A stretch of 64,000 nucleotides of DNA from Pseudonocardia sp. C8 (GTDB taxonomy: Bacteria > Actinomycetota > Actinomycetes > Mycobacteriales > Pseudonocardiaceae): the NCBI RefSeq assembly GCF_014267175.1, contig NZ_JACMTR010000002.1:5853501-5917500 (forward strand), in the 5' to 3' direction. The position numbers were made by a program, and so were the translations under genes. Each line of letters begins with the position of its first letter. Positions within the stretch are counted from its first letter, which is position 1. This document shows positions 51,028 to 58,397 of this stretch, one piece after another. The notes under the pieces were generated by a model that was given only the letters and a program-made list of their open reading frames with translations, did no database searches and was not told the DNA's origin.

Positions 51028-51327
51028 ATGCCTTTGGACTGGGCCCGAGTCATGGAGCGCTACCGGGACGGTGCCGAGGTCGACTCCCTCCCCGGCACCG
51101 CGACGTTGTCGGTGAGCGGTGCCGACGAGGAGAAGATCTACGTCAAGCACCGCCTGTGGAAGGCATCGTTGAGCCGCGAGAATCTCGAACGGGCGATCGA
51201 CCTGGTCGACAAGGGAGAGATGACCAGGGACGCCGCCGACTTCATCGACCAGTACCGCACGGCCGTGGCCGACGAACGGCCCACGACCGCAGCCACGGTC
51301 CTCAAGGACCTCGGCTATCTCGACTAG
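51028..51327 (+). CDS. Family Y protein 1 (99 aa, between the two tubulin-like genes)
   Basis: This 99-residue protein of unknown family starts MPLDWARVMERYRDGAEV. It shares a pattern with the proteins at 53714-54037 and 54700-54993: W..(V/L)..R(Y/L)..G near the start, a central (L/V).(V/I)....(E/D)E....R..LW, then (D/N)L..A(I/V) and a C-terminal LKDLG.L/LHHLG. It looks like a small mixed alpha-beta domain with a helical C-terminal half. It starts 20 bases after the first tubulin-like stop and ends 15 bases before the second, so it is co-translated with both; a regulator or adaptor of their assembly is plausible. Confidence 0.75.
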   Translation: MPLDWARVMERYRDGAEVDSLPGTATLSVSGADEEKIYVKHRLWKASLSRENLERAIDLVDKGEMTRDAADFIDQYRTAVADERPTTAATVLKDLGYLD

Positions 51328-51342
51328 GAGCGTAGACCCGAC

Positions 51343-53043
51343 ATGAGTGGACTCTCGCTTTACCACAGTGCTACCGGAAAGCAGGCGCCGCACTGCATCC
51401 ACGCTGTGGGAATCGGCAAGACCGGCGCTCAGATGATCGACGCACTGATGCGCACAGGCGAACTCGAGGACATGCTCGACGATCCGCGTGCGCGCTTCAC
51501 CGCGCTGGCCGTCGACATCGGCGACGCCGACATGCGGCAGATGCGACAGTACGGGGACTCGTTCCTCGACCGGCTCCGCGAGCGGGAGATCCCGACCGAC
51601 CGGGCCCAGATCCGTTCGGTCGACCTACCCGTTCCCGGCGCGGACGAGCTCTCTCGGTCGCTCGAGCGATACCCCGAGTGGCTCGCCGAGGAGTACCCCC
51701 GGTTCGACTACCGCCCCGCATTCGTGCCGTGGCTGCCGCCGAACGTGACGCTGCCGACGGCCGACAAGAACTACGTCGGTCAGCTGGAGCAGCCTGCGCA
51801 GGAGGAGCATTTCCCCCGGGCGGTGGCGAAGGCCATCTACGGCCACGCCTACTACGGCAGCGACGGGACGCTCAGGAAGGAACTCGACGACTTCGCCCGT
51901 AGCGTCGACCAGACCCGCCTGCCGTCGATCGTCCTGGTGTTCTTCGGAATCGGCGGCGGCACCGGAAGCGGCATGGTGGTCGATCTGGCTCGCCACCTGA
52001 CCAATGTCCGGCTGGGCCGGCGCGTACCGGTTGTCGGTGTCGGCTCCCTGCCGTGCTCCGGAGACCCGGAGTACCAGCGCGGAGCGAGCGTGTACGCCAC
52101 GCTCAACGACCTCGACTGCATGCTCGACGAGACCAAGAACGCGGCGATCACCTCGGTGTGGGGCGACCTGTACAAGAACCCGTTCAACGGCGGTTTCCTG
52201 GCCCTGCCCCAAGAGCAGTCCTGGGAACGCCTGCACCGCTACACCACGATCACCAAGGGCGTGCTTCCCGAGGTCCGGCACTACCAGGCGCTGCACGTCA
52301 CGAACAAGTTCGTCGACGACTCGTTCTGCCGATACGTGCTCAACGACTACGGGCGCGAGCTGTTCCGCGTGCTGCGTCCCTCGGGCTACACCGGCGCGCC
52401 GCACGAGCGCATCAGCCCCGGAGCCCGGACGTGGACGTTGTTCAACGTCGCAAAGCTGACGCACCCGGGTGTGCAGGTACTGCCCGGGGAGCCGATGAGC
52501 AAGTGGCGGGACATGATCGGAACCTGGGTCGGCTACCTGCCGAAGTGGATGGGTGTGCGCGAGGGTTTCAAGACCGACTACATCGAGGCGCACACGTTCT
52601 CTGCCCGGTCGCGCTGGAACGACCGGCTGCAGAAGAAGCTGGAAGAGACACTGAGCCGGTACCTGCTTCCAGGTGACGACGGGACACTGCGCACCTCGGT
52701 CGGTGAGTTCTTCGACGAGCTCACCGTCTACACCAACATCATCATGACGGGGGTGGCCCGGCCCGATCTCGTGGCCTTCCAGGAGAGCCGCGCCATCTAC
52801 GACGCTCTGCCCGAGCAGGATCGGCTCGCACACCATTCGTTCCTGCTCGAACTGGGGATCGCCCTCAGTGAGCGGAACCAGGAGTTCGGGGACTACGCCG
52901 GTAAGGCGCTGGGAGAGGGCGCGGTCCCGACGACCATCAGCTACGACGACATCCGCGGCGAGGCCGCTCTGCCCTCGACCGGCGTGGAGATCCAGACCGC
53001 CAACATCTCCGCGGCGGTCACGACGGTGGTCCCCACCCCGTGA
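51343..53043 (+). CDS. Tubulin/FtsZ-superfamily protein 2
   Basis: This 566-residue protein has T1-like VGIGKTGAQMID (residues ~22-33) and the full tubulin T4 signature GGGTGSG (204-210) in VFFGIGGGTGSGMVVDLARHL, followed by VVGVGSLPC and TLNDLDCMLD (253-262). It is clearly paralogous to the upstream protein (EEHFPRAVAKAIYG, VWGDLYKNPF) but divergent, with extra segments around residues 130-150 and in the C-terminal half. Two such partners in one operon resemble heterodimeric systems (for example BtubA/BtubB in layout only). No membrane helix or signal is seen. Confidence 0.87.
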   Translation: MSGLSLYHSATGKQAPHCIHAVGIGKTGAQMIDALMRTGELEDMLDDPRARFTALAVDIGDADMRQMRQYGDSFLDRLREREIPTDRAQIRSVDLPVPGADELSRSLERYPEWLAEEYPRFDYRPAFVPWLPPNVTLPTADKNYVGQLEQPAQEEHFPRAVAKAIYGHAYYGSDGTLRKELDDFARSVDQTRLPSIVLVFFGIGGGTGSGMVVDLARHLTNVRLGRRVPVVGVGSLPCSGDPEYQRGASVYATLNDLDCMLDETKNAAITSVWGDLYKNPFNGGFLALPQEQSWERLHRYTTITKGVLPEVRHYQALHVTNKFVDDSFCRYVLNDYGRELFRVLRPSGYTGAPHERISPGARTWTLFNVAKLTHPGVQVLPGEPMSKWRDMIGTWVGYLPKWMGVREGFKTDYIEAHTFSARSRWNDRLQKKLEETLSRYLLPGDDGTLRTSVGEFFDELTVYTNIIMTGVARPDLVAFQESRAIYDALPEQDRLAHHSFLLELGIALSERNQEFGDYAGKALGEGAVPTTISYDDIRGEAALPSTGVEIQTANISAAVTTVVPTP

Positions 53044-53174
53044 CCGGCGGTTGACCCCAGCAGCATCGGGTCGACGCCGCCCCCTCGCCACCTGGTGGCG
53101 AGGGGGCGGCTCGCCGTGGGAACTGGTGCAGTGAGACTCCCGGCCGTTCACCCGAGACCATCCCGAGGGGCACG

Positions 53175-53651
53175 ATGACGCAGCCATCCACGCTGGAGCC
53201 GGACGAGTACGACGAGTGGCTGGACCGCGTCCGATCCACCTACGAAGCCGTGCGCTTCACCTGCCACCATCGACTGGGGGACCGGCTGCTCGCCAGCCGG
53301 GTCAGCGCACAGGTCGTCGCCGGCATGCTCGCCCGGCCAGGCGTCTTTCGCTTCTTCGGGATGCCCTTCTCCGCCCGCGTCGGCCACCTGGCCGAGGAGC
53401 AGATCGCCGCTGCCCGGAGGGGCGAGCTACAGGGCTCGGCCGTCTGGCCGGAGCTGGAACGGCGACTCCGAGAGCTGACCGAGCAGCAGCGGCGTGTGTT
53501 CGTCCTCAGCTTCGTGCACGGAAGCGGCACCGAGGAGACCGCCAGGAAACTGGGCGTACCGGAAGAGGTCGCTCATGATCTCCGCGACGACGTGCTGCGT
53601 CTCGTGCGCGGCATCGCGGGTACGAACGAGATCCCTGGCGACGGCACCTGA
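53175..53651 (+). CDS. Sigma-factor-like (region 2/4) protein in the tubulin-like operon
   Basis: This 158-residue protein has a C-terminal region-4-like helix-turn-helix (LTEQQRRVFVLSFVHGSGTEETARKLGVPEEVAHDLRDDVLRLVR). The middle part resembles region 2 in a reduced form. It is shorter than most ECF sigma factors and the -10-binding residues are not clear, so it could be a diverged sigma factor or an anti-/co-regulator. The ATG at 53175 follows GAGGGG. It lies 131 bases after the second tubulin-like gene and before family Y copy 2, so it may regulate the locus. Confidence 0.6.
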   Translation: MTQPSTLEPDEYDEWLDRVRSTYEAVRFTCHHRLGDRLLASRVSAQVVAGMLARPGVFRFFGMPFSARVGHLAEEQIAAARRGELQGSAVWPELERRLRELTEQQRRVFVLSFVHGSGTEETARKLGVPEEVAHDLRDDVLRLVRGIAGTNEIPGDGT

Positions 53652-53713
53652 CGGTGCGGATCCATCCATCCATCGGTCCGTGACGAGATCTGCGACGGTG
53701 AAAGGAGATCGCG

Positions 53714-54037
53714 ATGATCGAGTGGTCGGACTTGATCGAGAGGCTCGAACCGGGAGACGTCCTGCAGCCACTCGCGGGCAGTTCTCGTCTCCGGGTCGAG
53801 AGCATCGACTCGGAGCAGCTCTGCCTCCGCCAGCAACTGTGGCGAGCCTGCCTGACACCGGACGATCTTCGAACGGCCGTGGCCGTCCTCGAGCAGGCAC
53901 CGGCGGGGACCACACCCCTCGAGCTCGCGGAGCAGATCAGGGCCCGCTATTCGTCGGGATCGGAGGTGACGGTGGGCTGCAGCCGAGTGCCCAACCTCAG
54001 CGCCGTCGTGCTGCACCATCTGGGTGCGATCGTCTGA
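53714..54037 (+). CDS. Family Y protein 2 (107 aa)
   Basis: This 107-residue member of family Y starts MIEWSDLIERLEPGDVLQPLAG and has LCLRQQLWRACLTPDDLRTAVAVLEQ. It ends NLSAVVLHHLGAIV in place of the VLKDLG of the other copies. A clean AAAGGAGA lies eight bases before the ATG. It is the most diverged copy. The small repeat ATCC x4 at 53663-53678 sits upstream. It is convergent with X2. Confidence 0.7.
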   Translation: MIEWSDLIERLEPGDVLQPLAGSSRLRVESIDSEQLCLRQQLWRACLTPDDLRTAVAVLEQAPAGTTPLELAEQIRARYSSGSEVTVGCSRVPNLSAVVLHHLGAIV

Positions 54038-54111
54038 TTCGAATGCCGGCGCTCGATCGGGCTTGCCCGCTCCGCAGCTGCGACGCGGGCAAGCCGAGCT
54101 CAGGTGCAGTG

Positions 54112-54696
54112 CTACGCCCCGTTGTCGGTACGCACGTCCAGCCAGTCGGATGTTCGACGGTGCCGGTGCAGGCCGACGACGAGGAACGGGTCGTAACGGG
54201 GGTCTCCCCGAACACCGAGGGCACGGAGCGCCACCGAAATGGGCGCGCTCGACGGGTGGAACACCTCGTGTGGTCCGAGCAGGAGCGGGCCGGTCACGAG
54301 CCCGCCGCCCGTCCACACGGCCGCGGCCTGGCGGCCACGTGACTCGGAGTACTCCGCCTCGGCGTAGGCCACGCTCCCGTCGGCCGACGCGAGCTCGATG
54401 AAGTCGAGGAGGCAGCGGGTGAGTCTGGTGAATCCGGACTCAGGACCGAGCAGCATCGTCCTACTGCGGTGGGCGGGTGCAGCTTCGTCCCCTGGCCCTC
54501 CGCCGGGGTTTCCCGGTCGGTCCGGCACCCCGGCGGACCGCTGTAGCACCGGGACGAGGCAGAGGTCGGCCGCGTCGAGATCGAGAACCGGGATGGCAGG
54601 CCCGTCGGGCTCCAGAGCCCATGTCAACCGATCGATCCGACGCCGCGCGCCGATCACGGCTGCGAGCTCGTAGTGCTGCCAGCAGTCGGGCTCCAC
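54112..54696 (-). CDS. Family X protein 2 (unknown)
   Basis: This 194-residue paralogue of X1 shares ESGF, RQAAAVW, GPLLLGPHEVF, PISVALRALG and GLHRHRRTSDWLDV. A Pro/Gly-rich segment (VPDRPGNPGGGPGDE, about residues 57-71) is absent from X1. The GTG at 54696 starts three bases after the family Y copy 3 stop, with GGAG six bases upstream, so the two are coupled. The transcript runs left, towards Y2. Confidence 0.7.
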   Translation of the reverse strand: MEPDCWQHYELAAVIGARRRIDRLTWALEPDGPAIPVLDLDAADLCLVPVLQRSAGVPDRPGNPGGGPGDEAAPAHRSRTMLLGPESGFTRLTRCLLDFIELASADGSVAYAEAEYSESRGRQAAAVWTGGGLVTGPLLLGPHEVFHPSSAPISVALRALGVRGDPRYDPFLVVGLHRHRRTSDWLDVRTDNGA

Positions 54697-54699
54697 ACG

Positions 54700-54993
54700 T
54701 CACTCCAGCACACCGAGGTCTTTGAGAACATGAGCGACGGATGTCGCGCGGACGTCAGCGACCATGACCCGGTACTCCTCGACGAATCGGCCCGCGTCGC
54801 GGCTCATCCGTCCGGCGTCGATCAACTCGACGGCCTTCTCGAGGTCCGTGCGACGCAGGACGTCACTCCAGAGCGGGTTGCGGATGTGGACACCTTCATC
54901 GTCCACATCGGTGACGTGGAGGGTTCGCCCGCCGGCGACGGTCGGGATGTGCGCACCGCCCTCGTACCGACGTTCCACATCGGTCCATGTCAT
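54700..54993 (-). CDS. Family Y protein 3 (97 aa)
   Basis: This protein of about 97 residues starts MTWTDVERRYEGGAHIPTVAG. It contains NPLWSDVLRRTDLEKAVELID, GRMSRDAGRFVEEYRVMVAD and VLKDLGVLE, and matches family Y copy 1 along its full length. The ATG at 54993 is chosen because similarity begins there; the longer frame carries a low-complexity N-terminus. It forms a two-gene leftward operon with X2, facing the rightward tubulin-like operon. Confidence 0.75.
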   Translation of the reverse strand: MTWTDVERRYEGGAHIPTVAGGRTLHVTDVDDEGVHIRNPLWSDVLRRTDLEKAVELIDAGRMSRDAGRFVEEYRVMVADVRATSVAHVLKDLGVLE

Positions 54994-55329
54994 CGGCACC
55001 GTGTCGGCTCCCTCCGGGCAGGTTCGCGTAGCGAGGCCGTCAGGGGTCGGTCTCCGGGACTCGGCTGGCGGACCTCGATGGCTCTCGAAGAACCTTATCA
55101 TGTGCAATACTCTCATTGGGAAGCGAAAGTTGGTCAGTGGCACGCCGTCGCCCGACGCCGTGCAGGTTGACGGGCGACGGGTCGTACGAGCGATATGTCA
55201 CGAACCTGTCGAGCGTGCACTGCGAGGCAGGTACCTTCATCATGGCAATGTTCAGTTCGACAGCATGGGCGCCGCGCACCTCGGTTCGCGCCGCGTCGGA
55301 GCCCGCTCTGGGCGGACGGGGGAAGTGCG
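54994..55329. promoter_or_regulatory. 336-base divergent region between Y3 and MarR
   Basis: It holds the leftward promoter of the Y3-X2 pair, with an AT-rich patch around 55084-55115, and the promoter of the MarR gene. No gene is supported. Confidence 0.45.
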
Positions 55330-55806
55330 ATGGAGTCTGACCGAAAAACGCTGCGCGTCGTCCGACGGGCGGCTGAGGGGCCACCCCTCGGGCGCCTCCT
55401 GGGGCAGGTCGATCGAGAGCTGGCGCGGCAGACCGAGGTGGAGGTGCTCGTCGACCACCGGCTGTCGATCGATCAGTGGCGTGTCCTCGACATCCTCGCC
55501 GACGGCAACGGGCGCCCCATGTCGGAGCTCGCAGCCGCGATCGTGGTCCCGGGTGCGACGTTGACGAAGATCGTCGACAGGCTCGTCGACGCCGCTCTCG
55601 TGTATCGCTTGGTCGACGACCGAGACCGGCGTCGTGTGTTGGCGTTCATCTCCGACAAGGGCCGCGAGGTTCACCACGACGTCGCGGCGAAGGTGGAGGC
55701 CATCGAGGTGGACGTCGTCACCCGTCTCGGCCGGGACGGTCCCCTCCTGCTCGATCTGCTCGCCTCGCTTGCGCAGGGCCCGGTCACCGAGGACTCGCGG
55801 GGCTGA
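55330..55806 (+). CDS. MarR-family regulator beside the tubulin-like locus
   Basis: This 158-residue MarR protein has a winged helix (SIDQWRVLDILADGNGRPMSELAAAIVVPGATLTKIVDRLVDAALVYRLVDDRDRRRVLAFIS) with the typical DxRDRR wing. The ATG at 55330 has GGGGGAAG upstream; the longer frame is discarded. It is divergent from the Y3-X2 pair, so it is a candidate repressor of the locus, perhaps through the GGAAGTA sites. Confidence 0.85.
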   Translation: MESDRKTLRVVRRAAEGPPLGRLLGQVDRELARQTEVEVLVDHRLSIDQWRVLDILADGNGRPMSELAAAIVVPGATLTKIVDRLVDAALVYRLVDDRDRRRVLAFISDKGREVHHDVAAKVEAIEVDVVTRLGRDGPLLLDLLASLAQGPVTEDSRG

Positions 55807-55926
55807 TCGTGTGACGCCGGGCCGGTTGCCCGTCCCGCCGGCGACGGTCCGCGAGGGCTGCCCGGGGGCGAGCTGCGGGGACGGTAGAGGCCGGGAGCCT
55901 GCGGAGCTCGACGAGCGCTGGCTCTA

Positions 55927-55965
55927 ATTACTTCCGTTTGGTATCGTCTCTAACGGAAGTAATTG
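55927..55965. promoter_or_regulatory. 13-base perfect inverted repeat before the LuxR gene
   Basis: AATTACTTCCGTT (55927-55939) and AACGGAAGTAATT (55953-55965) are exact complements 13 bases apart. It is AT-rich against its surroundings and a strong operator candidate. The half-site recurs in the X1 promoter (GAAGTAATT) and the formamidase promoter (GGAAGTA). Confidence 0.75.
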
Positions 55966-56079
55966 CCTTGGTCGTTCCTGCTGCGGCCGCCGCACCTCGC
56001 CGCGCTGAGCGGTGCCCGCGCCGTCGCGACCGGTGCGCGGGTGGTAGCTGCGGCTCGGCACCGCACCCCGGGATGGGTG

Positions 56080-56733
56080 ATGATCGACGTCTTTGTCATC
56101 GCAGACAGGCCTCTGATGAGGTCCGGTTTGCGTCACTCGTGCGCCGGCTTCTTCGACGTGGTCGGTGAGGCTGCTGCGGTCGGTGACGGCGTACGTCGCG
56201 TTCGGCTCCTCCGGCCGCAGGTGACGATCGTCGACCTGCCACGACCTGTCGTCGAACCCGAGGCCGACGATCAAGGGAACGACGAAAGAGGGGTCGACGC
56301 CGACCTCCTCGACCTCGTCGCGCAGGACACCGCGATCATCCTGCTGCTCAACTCGTTGTCGGTGGCTCCTGCACTGGCGACGAACGGTGCCATCAGCGTG
56401 GTGAGCTGTCGAGCCGATGGCGCCGAGATCCGTCGTGCCGTCCGCCATGCGGCAGCCGGGCGCGTGCACGGCTCGGTGTCCGAGGATCCGGTTCGACGCG
56501 GAGTCGAGCAGTGGACGGTCCCGAGGTTGACGGTGAAGGAATCGGAGGTCCTTCCGCTGGTCACGCTCGGCCTGACCAACCGCGAGATCGCCGAGCGTCT
56601 GTCCGTCAGTCAGACGACGGTCAAGTTCCACATCGCCAACCTCATCCACAAGTACGGGGCGAACCGACGGACGGAACTCGCGTACCTCGCTGCCTGGCAC
56701 GGTGCGCCTGAGCTGAAAGCGAGTCCGGGCTGA
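56080..56733 (+). CDS. LuxR/NarL-type regulator with a degenerate receiver
   Basis: This protein of about 217 residues has a C-terminal LuxR helix-turn-helix (LTVKESEVLPLVTLGLTNREIAERLSVSQTTVKFHIANLIHKYGANRRTELAYLA). The N-terminal ~120 residues have receiver-like order (VFVIADRPLMRSGLRHSC, VTIVDLPRPV), but one of the two acidic pocket residues is replaced (IADRP instead of DDHP), so phosphorylation is doubtful. The ATG at 56080 (or GTG at 56077) fits the receiver start. No histidine kinase is nearby, so it may be an orphan or sense a ligand directly. Confidence 0.85.
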   Translation: MIDVFVIADRPLMRSGLRHSCAGFFDVVGEAAAVGDGVRRVRLLRPQVTIVDLPRPVVEPEADDQGNDERGVDADLLDLVAQDTAIILLLNSLSVAPALATNGAISVVSCRADGAEIRRAVRHAAAGRVHGSVSEDPVRRGVEQWTVPRLTVKESEVLPLVTLGLTNREIAERLSVSQTTVKFHIANLIHKYGANRRTELAYLAAWHGAPELKASPG

Positions 56734-56918
56734 CGCCGACTCGTCCGTCGTGGCTCTCGGACGTGCGGATCGGGTCGTGGCTGCAGTGGTCCGGAGTTGA
56801 CACCAGATCGATCAACCGGTCACTCGCGACCAGCACCGTGTTGCCCAGGTCGAGCGCGATGTTGCCGGCCAGGAAGTGGGAGCGATGCACCCTGGCCTCA
56901 GGTCGTGGAATCGAGGAC

Positions 56919-56963
56919 TTGACATCCATGACTAACTGGCAATACTAGATCTAGCCGGTTAGT
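56919..56963 (+). promoter_or_regulatory. Promoter and operator of the VOC gene
   Basis: TTGACA (56919-56924) and TACTAG (56943-56948) are 18 bases apart. ACTAACTGGC (56931-56940) and GCCGGTTAGT (56954-56963) form an inverted repeat with one mismatch and 13-base spacing over the promoter. The VOC gene starts 30 bases further on. Confidence 0.65.
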
Positions 56964-56993
56964 TTCGGCGACTGGAGCCCGGGAGGCAGCGAC

Positions 56994-57467
56994 ATGGCAC
57001 TTCGTACCGGACACATCGGACTGAACGTCACAGATCTGGAGCGGTCGAGCAGGTTCTACGAGGCGACGTTCGGGCTCGATGTCCTCGGCCGGTCCACCGA
57101 GCACGGACGGCGGTTCGCCTTCCTCGGCAATCCGGACGTGACCTCCGAGCGCTTCCTCGACAAGCTGGCCATCACCCTCTGGGAACAGAGCACCGGGAGC
57201 TTCTCCGGCCAGAACCCCGGACTGCACCATCTGGCTTTCCATGTCGACTCGGCCGAGGAGGTTCTGCGGATCCGCGACCAGGTGCGCGCTCAGGGGGTCG
57301 AGTTGCTGTACGATGGCGAGATCGTTCCGCACAGCAGTGATTTTGATTCAGGTGGCTTCTTCTTCCTCGATCCTGACGGGCTGCGGCTGGAAATCTGCGC
57401 TCCCGCGGGTATCGCGAAGGAACACGCGGTGGCCGGCGAAGCGCCATCCTGTGGATTCTTCGAGTAG
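56994..57467 (+). CDS. VOC-family (glyoxalase/extradiol dioxygenase-like) protein
   Basis: This 157-residue protein has two beta-alpha-beta-beta-beta modules. The first carries a possible metal His in TGHIGLNVTDLERSSRFYEATFGLDVL, the second LHHLAFHVDSAEEV and FFFLDPDGLRLEIC, where His and Glu would be ligands. Activity (isomerase, lyase or dioxygenase) is not readable. The ATG follows GGGAGGC. It is followed by a PPOX-like flavoprotein on the same strand. Confidence 0.85.
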   Translation: MALRTGHIGLNVTDLERSSRFYEATFGLDVLGRSTEHGRRFAFLGNPDVTSERFLDKLAITLWEQSTGSFSGQNPGLHHLAFHVDSAEEVLRIRDQVRAQGVELLYDGEIVPHSSDFDSGGFFFLDPDGLRLEICAPAGIAKEHAVAGEAPSCGFFE

Positions 57468-57488
57468 ATCCGTTTCCTGGAGCCAGGG

Positions 57489-58397
57489 TTGACATCCCGA
57501 GACGGCCTTCACGAGGGCGAGCTGCAGGTGCAGCACAAGGCCGGTCTGACGGCTGAAGCGGCACGCCTCGTCGGAATACTGCACAACGCGAACATCAGTG
57601 ACGGGATGCGCAGGTTCCTCGCCGACCAAGATTTCGCGGTCATCACGTCTCGTGCTGCCGACGGCAGGCTGTGGACATCGCCCCTCTACGGGGTGCCAGG
57701 ATTCTGCGCCGCCGACGGCGCCGCGCTGAGGGTGGCCGGCCGCCCGCGACCGGGCGACCCTCTGCATGGCCTGCAGCGTGGGAGCCTGGCCGGGATGCTG
57801 GTACTGGACTTCCAGCGCCGCAGGCGACTGCGGGTGAACGGCCTCGTGGGCGACGTCGGCGGAACCGGATTCGAACTCGCTGCCGACCAGACGTTCGGTA
57901 ACTGTCCGCAGTACATTCAGCAGCAGGTCGTCGAACCGGTCGGAGAATCGGGGAATCGCTTCTCGGTCACGCACCACACACGGCTCGAGGCCGAGCATGC
58001 GGCCCAGGTGAAGCGCGCAGACACCTTCTTCCTGGGCACGGCGCATCCGACACACGGCATCGACGCGTCGCATCGTGGTGGTAGCCCGGGGTTCGTCCGC
58101 GTGGAGGCCGATGAACTATGGTGGCCGGACTATCCCGGCAACAATCTCTTCAACAGCATGGGGAACATCGCCGTGAACCCCGAGGCGTCCCTGCTGTTCA
58201 TCGATTTCCACGAGGGAACGAGTCTTCAGTTCTCCGGGGAGGCGTACCTCGACTGGCATCCACCTGGTGTGCCGGGTGACGACTCCGGGACTGGGCGCCG
58301 AGTCCGCTTCCTCCCGCTGGAGGTCGTCCGTACCGTGGGAATTCCGTTCCGCTCGGTGTCGCACGAGGGCTACTCCCGGAACCCGGCGATCACGTAG
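57489..58397 (+). CDS. PPOX-family FMN-binding protein (302 aa)
   Basis: This 302-residue pyridoxamine-phosphate-oxidase-like protein has MRRFLADQDFAVITSRAADGRLWTSPLYGVPGF, FGNCPQYIQQQ and, in a second half, ELWWPDYPGNNLFNSMGNIAVNPEASLLFIDF. The family binds FMN (sometimes haem); several members are coupled to a VOC or ferredoxin partner. It starts at a TTG (57489) with GGAG six bases upstream, 21 bases after the VOC stop. Its stop overlaps the convergent MFS stop by 8 bases. Confidence 0.8.
   Translation: MTSRDGLHEGELQVQHKAGLTAEAARLVGILHNANISDGMRRFLADQDFAVITSRAADGRLWTSPLYGVPGFCAADGAALRVAGRPRPGDPLHGLQRGSLAGMLVLDFQRRRRLRVNGLVGDVGGTGFELAADQTFGNCPQYIQQQVVEPVGESGNRFSVTHHTRLEAEHAAQVKRADTFFLGTAHPTHGIDASHRGGSPGFVRVEADELWWPDYPGNNLFNSMGNIAVNPEASLLFIDFHEGTSLQFSGEAYLDWHPPGVPGDDSGTGRRVRFLPLEVVRTVGIPFRSVSHEGYSRNPAIT

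Noticed and set aside
49427..53187. Long leftward open frames (532 and 520 codons) opposite the tubulin-like genes
   Set aside because: Mirror frames produced by GC-rich codon use; composition is Arg/Val/Gly-rich and the plus-strand genes have clear motifs.
53661..53680. ATCC repeats as a possible repeat array
   Set aside because: Only about four units; too short to be a CRISPR or functional array.
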